Positions 26,001-36,364 of a DNA stretch of 64,000 bases are shown here, in pieces. Every line of letters starts with the position of its first letter. Positions within the stretch are counted from its first letter, which is position 1. Below the pieces are notes generated by a model. That model was not told the DNA's origin, made no database searches, and saw nothing but the letters and a program-made list of their open reading frames with translations. Source of the stretch: Cercis canadensis. Taxonomy: Eukaryota; Streptophyta; Magnoliopsida; Fabales; Fabaceae. The position numbers were made by a program, and so were the translations under genes. Location: NCBI GenBank assembly GCA_003255065.1, contig QAOA01001448.1, positions 351,533 through 415,532 on the forward strand, in the 5' to 3' direction.

Positions 26001-27483
26001 TGATTACGTATAGGAACAACAAAGAGGTCGTGAGGCAACTGGGTTCTCCACAAGCTGGTTCAAAAGACCTTAGTTTTCCAACTCGCTTTTCACAAAACGG
26101 ATGGTCTCAATTCAAATCTTGCTTATGGAAGCATAATTTATCTTACTGGAGGAGTCCTTCATACAATTTGACGCGCTTAATGCATGCATTTATAACATCT
26201 CTTATCTTAGGAGGACTATTTTGGGACCAAGGCAAGAAAATGTAAGCTACTAGTTTGATTTGCTTTGACCCTTTATTTTTCTTAGTGAGTTAGTTTGAAT
26301 TGATTTTCTCTTACTGGCCAAATAATGGTATTACTATTAATGGGTTACTTATCAAATTTCATATGGAGTATGGTTTAGTAAAATTTGTTCATCCCTTTGT
26401 TTTCTCCAATAAAGGGAAGTTCTTATTTTGGGATTTAATGACTACAATTATTATGAACTACATATCTGGCTTTCTTGTTATTAGCAGGAATTTAAGACAA
26501 CATTTAATTCTTATATTATGTTTTCTATTTGTCACTCAGAGATAACCAGCAAAATTTATTCAACGTTTTTGGTTCGATGTACTGTGCTATGCTGTTTATG
26601 GGCATAAATAATTGCAATTCAGTTTTAAACTACGTCGCAACAGAGCGAACTGTCATGTACCGAGAAAGATTTGCAGGGATGTATTCTTCATGGGCATACT
26701 CAGCTGCACAGGTAAGAAAGAAGCTGCACTAGTATCCCTACTGCAGTTACCAATCTTCATTGATTTCCAACTTGATCAAATATCTTCTTGTACGATTGAT
26801 ATTTCTCACTTGTAAAAATATGTGTTTCCGTAGGTAGCTGTTGAAGTTCCTTATCTATTTATACAAGCAGTAATGTTTGTGATTATCACATATCCAATGA
26901 TTGGATATAATGACTCAGCTTACAAGGTTTTCTGGTACCTTTATGCCATGTTCTGTACATTAATGTACTACAATTATTTGGGAATGACGCTTGTCTCATT
27001 GACACCCAACTCCATGGTGGCTGCAATTCTATCCTCAGTCTTTTTCACCACATTCAATCTGTTTTCTGGTTTTCTAATTCCTAAAAAGGTGAGGTGCTCT
27101 TCATGATTCATGAACAAGAGCTCCTAATCTTATCCTTACTCTTCTTAGAAATGTCGTATATTTCACGCATTACTATTAGTAAAGGAATGACTGACAAAAT
27201 GTACTGCTTCTTGTAGCAAATTCCAAAGTGGTGGATCTGGTTCTATTATCTTACTCCTTCGTCCTGGACAGCAAACGCCTTTCTCACATCACAATATGGA
27301 GACATAGACAAGGAAATAATGGTTTTTGGAGAAACTAAAACAGTCGCTGCCTTCTTAGAAGATTACTTCGATTTTCACCATGATCAGTTACCTCTTGTAG
27401 CAGTTATGCTCTTAGTCTTCTCCCTTCTTTATGCTTTTGTTTTTTCATATTCTATAGGACACTTGAACTTCCAGCGAAGGTAA
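20015..27483 (+). CDS. full-size ABCG transporter, pleiotropic drug resistance (PDR) type
   Basis: 24 exons join in frame to 1450 residues, normal for plant PDR proteins: 20015-20397, 20490-20613, 20726-20811, 21006-21090, 21379-21538, 21640-21716, 21822-21875, 21978-22068, 22206-22507, 22574-22855, 23004-23317, 23475-23635, 23721-23824, 23960-24113, 24208-24345, 24511-24584, 24683-25015, 25114-25404, 25547-25630, 25723-25856, 26014-26241, 26540-26711, 26834-27088, 27217-27483. The layout is NBD1-TMD1-NBD2-TMD2, the reverse order typical of PDRs. NBD1: Walker A GPPGGGKT (204-211), signature ISGGE (343-347), Walker B ALFMDE (363-368). NBD2: Walker A GVSGAGKT (895-902), signature region LSTEQ (1002-1006), Walker B IIFMDE (1022-1027). 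TMD landmarks include [31 protein letters not shown] and the Trp-rich QIPKWWIW near the C-terminus. Family members use ATP to export hormones, phenolics, terpenoids or xenobiotics across the plasma membrane; the substrate cannot be read from sequence. Wording is closest to my memory of the PDR3/ABCG33/ABCG37 group. Confidence 0.96.
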
Positions 27484-27900
27484 AATTTCTCCCTGTATTG
27501 TATTTTACCATGTTAAAACATTTGTATGACTGTATCCATATGTAAGTTTGCCTGTAATTTCTTCAGTTAAGGAATGGGGAAGTCAAGATTTTGTCCTTTC
27601 TCACTGAGATGAGGAACTCTGAACCACACAGAACAACAATAAAGAATGCAAATCTATCATAACAATACTTGACTGTCAAACCATAATCTTTAATACATTG
27701 ATGCTGCTATGCAGCTAGTCCTTGCTTATATATTTTAAGACTCAATTCCACATCTTTCTTGATATGGGCAAGAAGTGACAAACAGGGGAGGTGAAGAGAA
27801 AAAGAACAAAGGAAAGAGAAAAGAAAAAGGCATACAAGAAATCTTTGGTATAAAAACAGCTCGGGGAACGAACATATTATCATTCTCGCTGAAAACAACC
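27484..27900. other. convergent 3' ends of the transporter and SAM synthase
   Basis: Only 417 bp separate the two stop codons, which face each other. Both 3' UTRs must fit here, so the transcripts may overlap as a natural antisense pair. No other gene is visible. Confidence 0.6.
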
Positions 27901-29082
27901 TTACTCTTGGGGCTTCTCCCACTTGAGAGGCTTCACGACCTCCCATGTGAAGTCCTGGTCATCTCTGCCAAAGTGGCCATAAGCAGCAGTTTTCAAGAAC
28001 CTGCCATTTCCACCCCTCTTAAGATCCAAATTGATGGCAATCATTCCAGGCCTAAAATCAAATTTCTCCTTCACAATCTTGAGAATCTCCTTGTCTGGAA
28101 TCTTTCCAGTGCCATAAGTGTCAACAAACACCGATAATGGCTCAGGAACACCAATTGCATATGAGATCTGCACAATGCACCTTCTGGCAAGTCCATTGGC
28201 CACAATACTCTTTGCAGCCTGCCTAGCAATATAAGCTCCACTCCTGTCTACCTTGGTAGGGTCTTTCCCAGAGAAAGCACCGCCACCATGGGCTCCCCAG
28301 CCACCATAAGTGTCAATAATGATTTTGCGCCCGGTAAGACCTGCATCACCATGCGGCCCACCAATGACAAAACGACCAGATGGATTGAGATGGAAGATGG
28401 TTTTCTCATCCAAGTACTTCTCAGGTATAACAGGCTTAATAACATGCTTTTTGAGGTCAGCAGCAATCTCATCGTTAGTGACAGTTTCATCATGCTGAGT
28501 GGAAATGAGGACAGTGTGAACACGGACTGGGACCATAGCACCACGGTCATTATAATATTCCACTGTGACTTGGGTTTTTCCATCAGGTCTCAACCAAGGA
28601 CAGGTCCCATTCTTGCGTACTTCAGTGAGGCGAGCACCAAGCTTGGTCGCAAGGACATGGCTGAGAGGCATTAGCTCAGGTGTTTCATCCGTGGCATAGC
28701 CAAACATGTGACCCTGATCACCAGCACCTATGTCCTCAGGTCGCTTGGTGAGATGGCCGTGGACTCCCTGGGCAATATCAGGGCTTTGCTGCTCGATGCA
28801 GACCAACACCTTACAATTGTCAGCATCAAGGCCAACATCATTCGAAACAAACCCTATGTTACGGCATGTTTCACGTACAATCTTCTCATAGTCTATATCG
28901 CCTTTTGTTGTGATCTCTCCAAACACCATGACCATGTTAGTCTTGGTGCAGGTCTCACAGGCAACCTTGCTTTCGGGATCTTGTTCCAGGCAGGCATCAA
29001 GCACTGCATCTGAAATCTGATCACACAGCTTGTCAGGATGACCCTCATTCACTGACTCAGAAGTGAACAGGAAGGTATCCAT
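27901..29082 (-). CDS. S-adenosylmethionine synthase (methionine adenosyltransferase)
   Basis: One uninterrupted coding exon of 393 residues, the standard plant length. It makes S-adenosylmethionine from methionine and ATP in the cytosol, supplying methylation, ethylene and polyamine synthesis. Start [20 protein letters not shown] matches the family N-terminus, with the catalytic GHPDK near residue 14. The two family signature motifs are [10 protein letters not shown] (119-128) and the P-loop-like GGGAFSGKD (266-274). The C-terminus KWEKPQE is also typical. An in-frame ATG exists further upstream (29169), but the intervening sequence is an intron: cttttgcag is an acceptor at 29099-29101, followed by 16 bases of leader before the ATG. 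The gene converges on the PDR transporter. Confidence 0.97.
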   Translation of the reverse strand: MDTFLFTSESVNEGHPDKLCDQISDAVLDACLEQDPESKVACETCTKTNMVMVFGEITTKGDIDYEKIVRETCRNIGFVSNDVGLDADNCKVLVCIEQQSPDIAQGVHGHLTKRPEDIGAGDQGHMFGYATDETPELMPLSHVLATKLGARLTEVRKNGTCPWLRPDGKTQVTVEYYNDRGAMVPVRVHTVLISTQHDETVTNDEIAADLKKHVIKPVIPEKYLDEKTIFHLNPSGRFVIGGPHGDAGLTGRKIIIDTYGGWGAHGGGAFSGKDPTKVDRSGAYIARQAAKSIVANGLARRCIVQISYAIGVPEPLSVFVDTYGTGKIPDKEILKIVKEKFDFRPGMIAINLDLKRGGNGRFLKTAAYGHFGRDDQDFTWEVVKPLKWEKPQE

Positions 29083-29098
29083 TCTCCCACTTCCAAAG

Positions 29099-29996
29099 CT
29101 GCAAAAGGAAAAATAAGCAATTGCATCATCAATTAATTTCATATAAGACAAAGTGATGGATTTAAACATAATTTAAATGCTTCACCCTGAAATGTCCGGT
29201 TGACAAAAAAAATAAACTTTTAAAAAAATAAACTAAGATGTCAAGCTCAAGCTTAGAATAAAGGTCACTGACCAGCTTATATTACAAGCCCGTTTGGCAT
29301 AGAATTTGATAGGCATCAAGGAGACAAGCTTTTAGCAATATGCTAGCATGGAATATATATAAAAGTAGGCAGCGTCCACAATACACATCAATGAAGTAAA
29401 ATTCCACAAGAAGAATATTGAAAGTTCTTGGTTCAAAGGAGAGAAGAATTCAGGTAACGTATCTTAAAAGCATAAAGAGCTATTCTTCGCATTCAAGCAA
29501 TCAAAAAGAATGTTTGAAAAGGACCAAAAAGAAAAAGAAAACATTAAAGATCGTTACAGAGCAAACAAATATGCCGAAACATGAAGGTTGTTTAACCTGC
29601 TGAAAATTTTCAACTATGATATGCATATGACTACAAAGGAAAAGAACCATATCGATAATCACTACTTTGTTTTCAGTAAGAAAGAAAAGCTCCCAGTGAA
29701 GTTTGGTATTATAAAAGACGTTATACTCAAGTCGGTGATCCATTCAAGCAAAACCCAGTTTCATATCCCCCAGCGAAGCAAAAAAAAACTGGATAAGTAA
29801 CCGAAGAAAATCATAATCACAACAGTTTATATTCACACACCAGTGGCAGTGGGAAACAACACTGAAAACTAACACAAAAAGAGATCATAGTAGCATTAAA
29901 AGCATGATAAATGTTGAAATTCAGGCATATGCCCCAAAATCCACAACAAAATTCAAATTTGAAACACGAGGTTGGATCAGAGAATTTGATAGACAC
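29099..29996 (-). other. 5' UTR intron of SAM synthase
   Basis: On the minus strand a donor (ctttaag|gtgtct, GT at 29996-29995) and an acceptor (tttgcag, ending 29099) bracket about 900 bp of T-rich sequence when read in gene direction. Leader introns of this size are known in plant SAM synthase genes and often raise expression. The first exon would be about 29997-30065. Confidence 0.7.
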
Positions 29997-30090
29997 CTTA
30001 AAGCCTCCAGAGAATCTCCAAGTTCTTCCTTTTGGGTGTTCGCTATATTCTTTGCGACTCCGACACAGGCGCTAAGCAAAGAATTCGGGT

Positions 30091-30102
30091 CTGTATTTAT
30101 AG
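30091..30102 (-). promoter_or_regulatory. TATA box of SAM synthase
   Basis: Reads cctataaatacag on the minus strand, about 30 bp before the likely start of the leader exon near 30065. Distance and sequence are both good matches to plant TATA boxes. Confidence 0.7.
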
Positions 30103-30187
30103 GCCCGACTTCACGTCACCCAAATGGATCAGAATCCTCTGTGGCCCATCCTTGTCATGCACCCTGTCCTACGATGAAAATTATCGC

Positions 30188-30193
30188 CACGTG
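30188..30193. promoter_or_regulatory. G-box (CACGTG) in the SAM synthase promoter
   Basis: The palindrome CACGTG lies in the context gccacgtgtt about 90 bp upstream of the TATA box. Such elements bind bZIP or bHLH factors and often mediate abscisic acid, light or stress responses. Function here is inferred from sequence and position only. Confidence 0.5.
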
Positions 30194-32373
30194 TTATTGA
30201 CTATTTTCAGATCATTAGCATTAACGGTTATGATTTGCTTGCTTTTCCGAAGACAAAAAAGACAGTGAACTTCAACTTGAAACGTCATGTGGACCGTTGG
30301 ATGAAGGTTGAGATTGACGGTTGTTATTGAATAGAGTCGGTGAGTGAGAGCGACAGCACCACCGATCGATCGGAGGTTCGGAATTTTAACATATTAATTA
30401 ATTAAGACCGTATATCGGGTTTGGTTTTCAGGCATGCTACCGGTTGAGCCGGTCGCCTTTGCGGCTGTTTACCAACCCTGCGTGTTGGGTTCATATAATA
30501 ATTTCCTTTACAAGAAGGGGTTAAACTTTGTGATTATTTGATAGTCAAATATAATATCCTGTCAATCTTTGTTACAATTCTCTGTCTTTTCCTCTCTTAT
30601 TTTTTATTTTTTGATTTATTTTAAAAATACGCTGAGTTTTTTTTTTTCACAAAAAAAACGATAAAGTTATTTCTATCACTTCCCTTTTTTTTTATATATG
30701 AAATTTCTATCACTTCTCTTATTCTTATGATATTTCTTTTTTAATTCCTAAAAATTTCTAACTCATCATTTATAATCATCCCCTAAAAAATAATTACATA
30801 ATGGAGAGCATGAATCGTTTGTATTATTGAAATGAAGTACATCAACAAGAAAGATTCTAGTTTCCATTAATCGTTCAGTATTTTTTGTTATAAAATAATG
30901 TTATGTTGCCATTTTACTTGAGGGTGGAGAGTAAGAGGGGAGTTGGTGCAATAGACAGGTGGCAGTTGTTTGGCGGTTGGTGGGTTGGTGTACCATGTAC
31001 GGTGAGAGCGACAAGCGTAAGTGTGAAAGTAGGTGAAATTAGCTTAATTAGAGGCCCGTCATATGAATCAACCATAAAGGTTCCATCGGAGGATCAGCCA
31101 CTCCAAAAAGTTAATCCAACTACTTCTCAACATGTAACCCCAATAATATTATTTTTAAATAAGGTTATTTGTACACTAACACATTTAATTTAAATTTGTA
31201 CAAGTAGTACTACCTATTTGTTTTTATTTGACATGTAATTTGTTAATCATATAATTTTAATATATAAAATGAAACATTTGTATAATTAATCCGATATAAA
31301 TTTAAATAATTATCTTCAAGCTTATTTTTAATATAAGTTAAATCACATGTACACTATGCATGTTTATATAACCATATAACAAGTATTATTATTTTGTCAA
31401 TTTGGATGGGCGCAGTTTTCCAGTTTTATAAGTTTATCAGTATATATGTGAAGCAATATAGCACGTTGGAAAATTGAAACGTAGCTGAAGCTAATTGACC
31501 ATGCACACAAAAACACTAATCTAAGCGAAATCACATATACGCTTATGCACATTTATATAACCATATAATAAGTATGATTATTTTGTCAATTTGGATGGGC
31601 GGTTTTGCAATTTCATAAGTTTCCCAATAAGCACGTTGGAAATTTGAGTGCATGAGAAGTTTTTTTTTTTTTTTTGTTATGTGATGATACATAAATTTTA
31701 ATTTCTAATATTTTGAATATTACTTATTATTTGTTTATATAAAAAAACCATAAAATGTTAAGGTATAGTTGGAGTCCACGTTGTCCAACAGATGATGGGA
31801 TTATGTAGTGTCACGTGTCTTCTAGTTTAAGTTCACCAAAGCAAAAAAGATGATGACGTACCATTACATTAAACTGATTCACTAAACAATAACACCAAAT
31901 TATTTGGAAGGAAGGGACTAACTTTATTCTAAAACAAAACAGAAAGTTGAGAGGTATAAGGAGATGTTAAGTACAGGTTCACTTAATATAGTGTTAGTAA
32001 CGTATCACATTGCGTGCATCATGGTGATTATTTGAATAACAATTTGTGAATTGAATGTTAATGTATATATAGTTTGAGTTTACTTTGTCAAAAGCGCATT
32101 AAGTTTTGAGGAATATGGTAAGCTAATCTGTCCGTACAAACGTCATCCCAAGTATTGTTCATTAAGCAACAACGTAGTTGCAATATAATAACGTAGTTGC
32201 AACAACCCTGCTGTTAATTGGTCTGCTTCTTTCTTTGTGGTTTTCAAAATGTTAATTGGAGAAGGCCCATATGTTTGGACCTTTAGAAGGGCCAAGCCTA
32301 GATTCAGCCCATATGAATGTCATTTGAGGCCCATATTTTTCGAGCTCAAAAGTCGAAAGGGCAAAATAGAAAA
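30194..32373. other. intergenic spacer
   Basis: AT-rich sequence between the SAM synthase promoter and tRNA-Phe. No protein is recognised; the open frame at 30903-31193 has no supporting feature. A direct repeat at 31340-31648 is listed separately. Confidence 0.6.
31340..31648. repeat. imperfect direct repeat, two copies about 188 bp apart
   Basis: aaatcacatgtacac...atttatataaccatataa...agtattattattttgtcaatttggatgggcg...gcacgttgga occurs at about 31340-31478 and again in order at about 31528-31648 with substitutions and small gaps. Non-coding and without terminal structure, it looks like an old local tandem duplication. Confidence 0.7.
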
Positions 32374-32398
32374 TGCGGTGAGCGTGGATCGAACACGC

Positions 32399-32441
<43 letters not shown>

Positions 32442-32446
32442 CCCGC
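32374..32446 (-). tRNA. tRNA-Phe (GAA)
   Basis: The minus strand gives a complete 73-nt cloverleaf: acceptor GCGGGGA/TCACCGC (with the G-A mismatch at the fifth pair that I recall from plant tRNA-Phe), D arm GCTC-AGTTGGGA-GAGC, anticodon loop CTGAAGA with GAA, T arm GCGTG-TTCGATC-CACGC, and discriminator A. TTTT follows at once as the Pol III terminator, and CAA motifs lie just upstream. There is no intron. Confidence 0.97.
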
Positions 32447-32689
32447 TCCTTGCTATTGATCAACGAATAATTTTAATTAAATCAGAACATTACTTATTTT
32501 TATTTGTCATCTCTCCCGTTATCTTATCCAATTACTTAAATTTGATGTTAACTTTCATTGTAGTGCTCAGAAAGTGACCATAATGTGCCTAAAATATGCA
32601 AGGAACTTTACTAGAAACCACATAGCATTAAAACATAGTCATATAATTTAGCATTTTCAATATAGTATACAGATGAAGGAAGGAATGAG

Positions 32690-35600
32690 CTATTTTATGA
32701 GTTTAATCTGCGTCATTGCCACTAATCTCTTGCCTCCTCCGTTCTGCCAAACTCCACGTAGTGGCAAGTGTCGAGGAGGGCCCTCATTTCCATTTGGTGT
32801 TTGTTGTAATTGTAGTTGTATATGACAATGAGTAGGTTCAGGATCAGAGTCATCAAGGTCTGAGATAGCAGTACCATCATTTCCAAGGCGATTCCTTAGG
32901 AACTTGGGGATCTTCTTCTGTTGCTTGTTACCACCTCCGGCTCCCTCGGTCCCTTGATTTTTGTTTGAGCAGCCACCACTTGACTGGGAAACCTTTTTGC
33001 TCTTGTGCTCTATCGCCGCTTGTCTGCTACATGATGATTTGCCCATTCCATCATCATCCACTGAAACCTTTGGCTTGCCTTTCGCACAAGATAAAATCTT
33101 CACCTCTTTATCACAAGCCTCGTACTTGTATTGCAAATTATTTAAACAGCTGATGGAATTATCAGCCAGAGCAGAACTTGCCTCATCCTCCACACATTTT
33201 TCCTTACCTTTTCTGGAACTCTTCTTCTTTTTGGGCTGACCACTGTCACTGCTCAGATTATTGTCCTTGGGCTTGCTCCTCATATTAAAGTTATAAGTTT
33301 CAATGAGCTCTTTTTGTTTCTGAGCATCGGGACAGAGTCTAGCTAGCTCAAGAGTAAGATGCGACAAGCCAAATTCATGCACCTTTGCAAGGAATTCCTC
33401 GGAATTCAATGAACCTCGTCGATACCCAGCAGATGCTTCTCTAAAAGCAGCGAGCTTGTTATCATCAAAATCCAAAGCAGTACGGATTTTTTCCACCAGC
33501 AACTTGTTGGCAGCCTGAACATCTTCCATCTTCAGCACTGGCAAGCTACTTGACTGAACCTCATTATTACCAGTAACAGAAATGGGTGGAAATTTAGATT
33601 TAGAAATAGAGTTTTTCAGTGACCCTCTGTTCACAGGGTTTGAAGCAGAAGCAGAGAGGCTGAACTTAATAGCGGCACTTGAATGAGCAGATGATATAGA
33701 TTCAGTAACGGTTGCAGACTTGCTCAGGGAAGAACAGGGAGAATCTGAGAATGATAGAGACCCAGAATCAGCAACCGAACTTGGCTGGTGAGAACTGCTA
33801 GCTGATGAGATATGCTGAAGACTTGTGATTGGCTGAGCCCGAGAACTAAAATTAGTAACATTTTTATCGTTTTGGCGATGAAGGCGAGACACCGTTGTAG
33901 TCTCCCCCATTTCTTCTGAACAACTTTTTGATTCATGTCGATTTTTTCTTGAAGCTGAAGGTAAAGGAGGAAATGAAGATTCTTCCAGCAACATATTCCT
34001 GGAGTTTTGTCCAGATGCAAGGTTGCATCTTAAAGATGGCTCAGATTTTAGAGTAGCTAATATGTCAAATGAATTAGCGCTGGGCTCAGTATCAGTCGAC
34101 TTTACTTTATTGAATCTTTGCGCACTTGATGAAGCATTATTGATGTTTTCTTTATTGACTGTGCAAAGAGAAGGTTGATTAGCCCAAAGACGTTGATTAC
34201 CCAATGAATCATGATTATGTTCTCTGCCTCGACCATTATTCGTGCTGCTTTGACGATAACGGAAGCTAATTGGTATCTGAAAATAAATAGAGAAAGAAGT
34301 AGTTGTTTACCGAATCCACAATCCACATAATATAATAGCAAATGATAAGTTATACTAAAAGGGTTGAGGCGAAATAGGGTTATAATATTTGAACAATTGC
34401 AAAGGAGATATATACTATGGCATACAAAATAAAATTGGCAAGAATTCTGAAATGCATATAAACCTGACGAACAGCATTGTGCATCGACAGAGATATGCAT
34501 CCTTTGTGTTCCACAGCATTGTGCCTCTACGGTATCAGATTTTAGTGAGACAACATTCTTTATATAACTTGATGAGCAAAGTATAAATTCTGGTTAAATT
34601 GTAATAAAAAGAAAAGGAGAATATAATTAAGGAATAGCCTTGGCTAAAAAAAAAAGTTGATGTATAGCCACAATAAGACATCACCTTAAACTCAGATTCA
34701 GCTGCAAACACGACAAATTTTTTTGCTAGACACCCCTCATTCTCACATAAAAAATGCTTTTGACGAAAATGGTTCTGAGATAACATTGATGTCGAGTCAG
34801 AATAAACTTATAACAATCAATGGAAAGCAAAGAGATATTGCTACGTAAGAAAATACAGAACTGACCTCCAAGTCATCATAATCCTTGTAATATTCATACT
34901 GGCCAGTGTGCCGCCTGCATCAGATGAGTTAGAGTGGACAAACGAAGAAGTAAATCTGCATAATCTTTTAAGCATTAACTACACCAGCATGAAAAACAAA
35001 AAACGTTCCACCTTTGGCATATATGGCACGTATAATGCTCAGTAGACATATGTGAGTACAGCTCATTATCTCCATAGAATGGGTTCTGGCAAAATTCACA
35101 CATAGGATGTCCCATGAATCCACCTCTTTCACATTCATTGCCATCAATCACTGAGTTGCCCGTCTTTATATGTTGATCCAATTGCGCCTTAGTATATACA
35201 TTTTGCTCACTTACAAATATCTGGTTTAAAAAACATAAAAAATAAAGTCAAAATAGAATAAGTTACCTTGACACCTCTAAAACGAGAAAAGTTTTCTAAA
35301 ATTCCATAACGATAGAATCTTTTGAGATTTCACAAACACACTCACACGGTCCATAAGTCAAACTATTGTGTACTACGTGCTTGACATTGTGGCAATTTCT
35401 ATATCAGGTAAAAGTCATCCAGAAGCGAATGTTTGCAAGTTATATTCTTATATGTCTAAACAATAATTTTGATTCCTCTTTTCTGGATTAATGTTTTCCA
35501 TAATCTCTAAACATTAGTATAAATTTCTATTCACACCATTAGAAAATATATATAACGACCAGATGGTTGTTAAGATGATTTCATGTAAGCATATCTCACC

Positions 35601-36364
35601 TTTCTACCTTCCAAGCACAGATTACACATGAATAGCCTATGCCGATGGAGTAGATGACTTTCCAGTTGCTCAATGTTCTTGAACTCTGCTGTTCTCTTTG
35701 TTCCTTTAATTTTCTGTTCATTTATCTTATCACAGACACCACATGATAGCCTGCACATGGCCTTAATCATCTTGTAGTGATATAAATCATCAAAGTATGC
35801 CTGTGTTCCTTCATGATACCAATATGATCCAACTTGACCCTCGGTTGGATTGACTGGAAAAACTGAAAAGTCATTTATTATCTTTGTATGATCTCCTAAA
35901 GCCTGGAGGAAAAAAGACAGGGAATAGGAGAAAGAAATAAATTACAATTGACAATAGCCAGAATTAGATCTCACAACTATGTATCAATTTCTTGAGCTGC
36001 AAACTTGCAGTGTTAAAGTAGATATGATAATCTTTTCCTAGGTTATCAAAGCACAGAAGTGAATTGTCTACACTCTGTTGATACATTTTTGTTGGACCTA
36101 TTTAAAGCTTACAAGGACTGAGAAAAAGCTTCCTTCTGTATCATAGTTGCTTCTAAAACCAAACAAGAAACAAAAATTAAAGTGGGGAAGCCCAACCTTG
36201 GTCACAAAAACAACGTTGGACACAGACTTGCAGAGGCAGCAATGACAATCGCTGCAGATGAAACGAAGGCGGACTACGCATGTTGAGCAGACTTCCCGAT
36301 GGCTACATGGTCCATATGCAACCCACTCAAGTGTCTCAGCACAGACAGCACAGCTATCATCCAT
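32690..36364 (-). CDS. ZNF598/Hel2-type RING and C2H2 zinc-finger E3 ubiquitin ligase
   Basis: Seven coding exons (in gene order 36364-36197, 35902-35600, 35220-35012, 34914-34866, 34774-34685, 34526-34464, 34276-32690) join in frame to 822 residues. An N-terminal RING (residues 5-45) has CAVC, PCSHREVC, STC and CCLCK as zinc ligands. Then come the family blocks CNLCLEGRK, KAQLDQH, GGFMGHPMCEFCQNPFYG, HYTCHICQR, GQYEYYKDYDDLE, FLCENEGCLAKKFVVF and RHNAVEH, followed by a long low-complexity Ser-rich region and a basic stretch (PKKKKSSRKGKEK). In yeast and animals this family ubiquitinates 40S ribosomal proteins on collided ribosomes and starts ribosome-associated quality control; the same cytosolic role is inferred here. 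A further 5' UTR intron is likely (acceptor near 36376, donor near 36943). The region after RHNAVEH (HKGCISLSMHNAVRQ) is less like the usual family wording. Confidence 0.93.

Larger units (their letters stand above)
9545..27483 (+). repeat. tandem duplication of a PDR transporter locus (two direct copies)
   Basis: Sequence from about 9545 (ctagggttaacaatacgcgg) matches sequence from about 18588 (ctagggttagcaatagacga). Matches continue through a TATA-like box (ttataaaaacag in both), a small ORF, scattered leader blocks and then the whole ABCG coding region. Copy 1 runs to about 16695 and is broken; copy 2 ends at 27483 and is intact. Between them lies about 1.9 kb of AT-rich spacer. The two are in the same orientation, as expected from unequal crossing-over. 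Copy 1 is shorter because of large internal deletions, partly offset by insertions. Confidence 0.85.

Noticed and set aside
28248..28674. Open frames on both strands inside the SAM synthase exon
   Set aside because: Shadows of a highly conserved coding exon.
29083..29169. In-frame upstream extension of SAM synthase starting at 29169
   Set aside because: A clean acceptor (cttttgcag) lies between, and [14 protein letters not shown] is the family's normal N-terminus. The extension is intron sequence.
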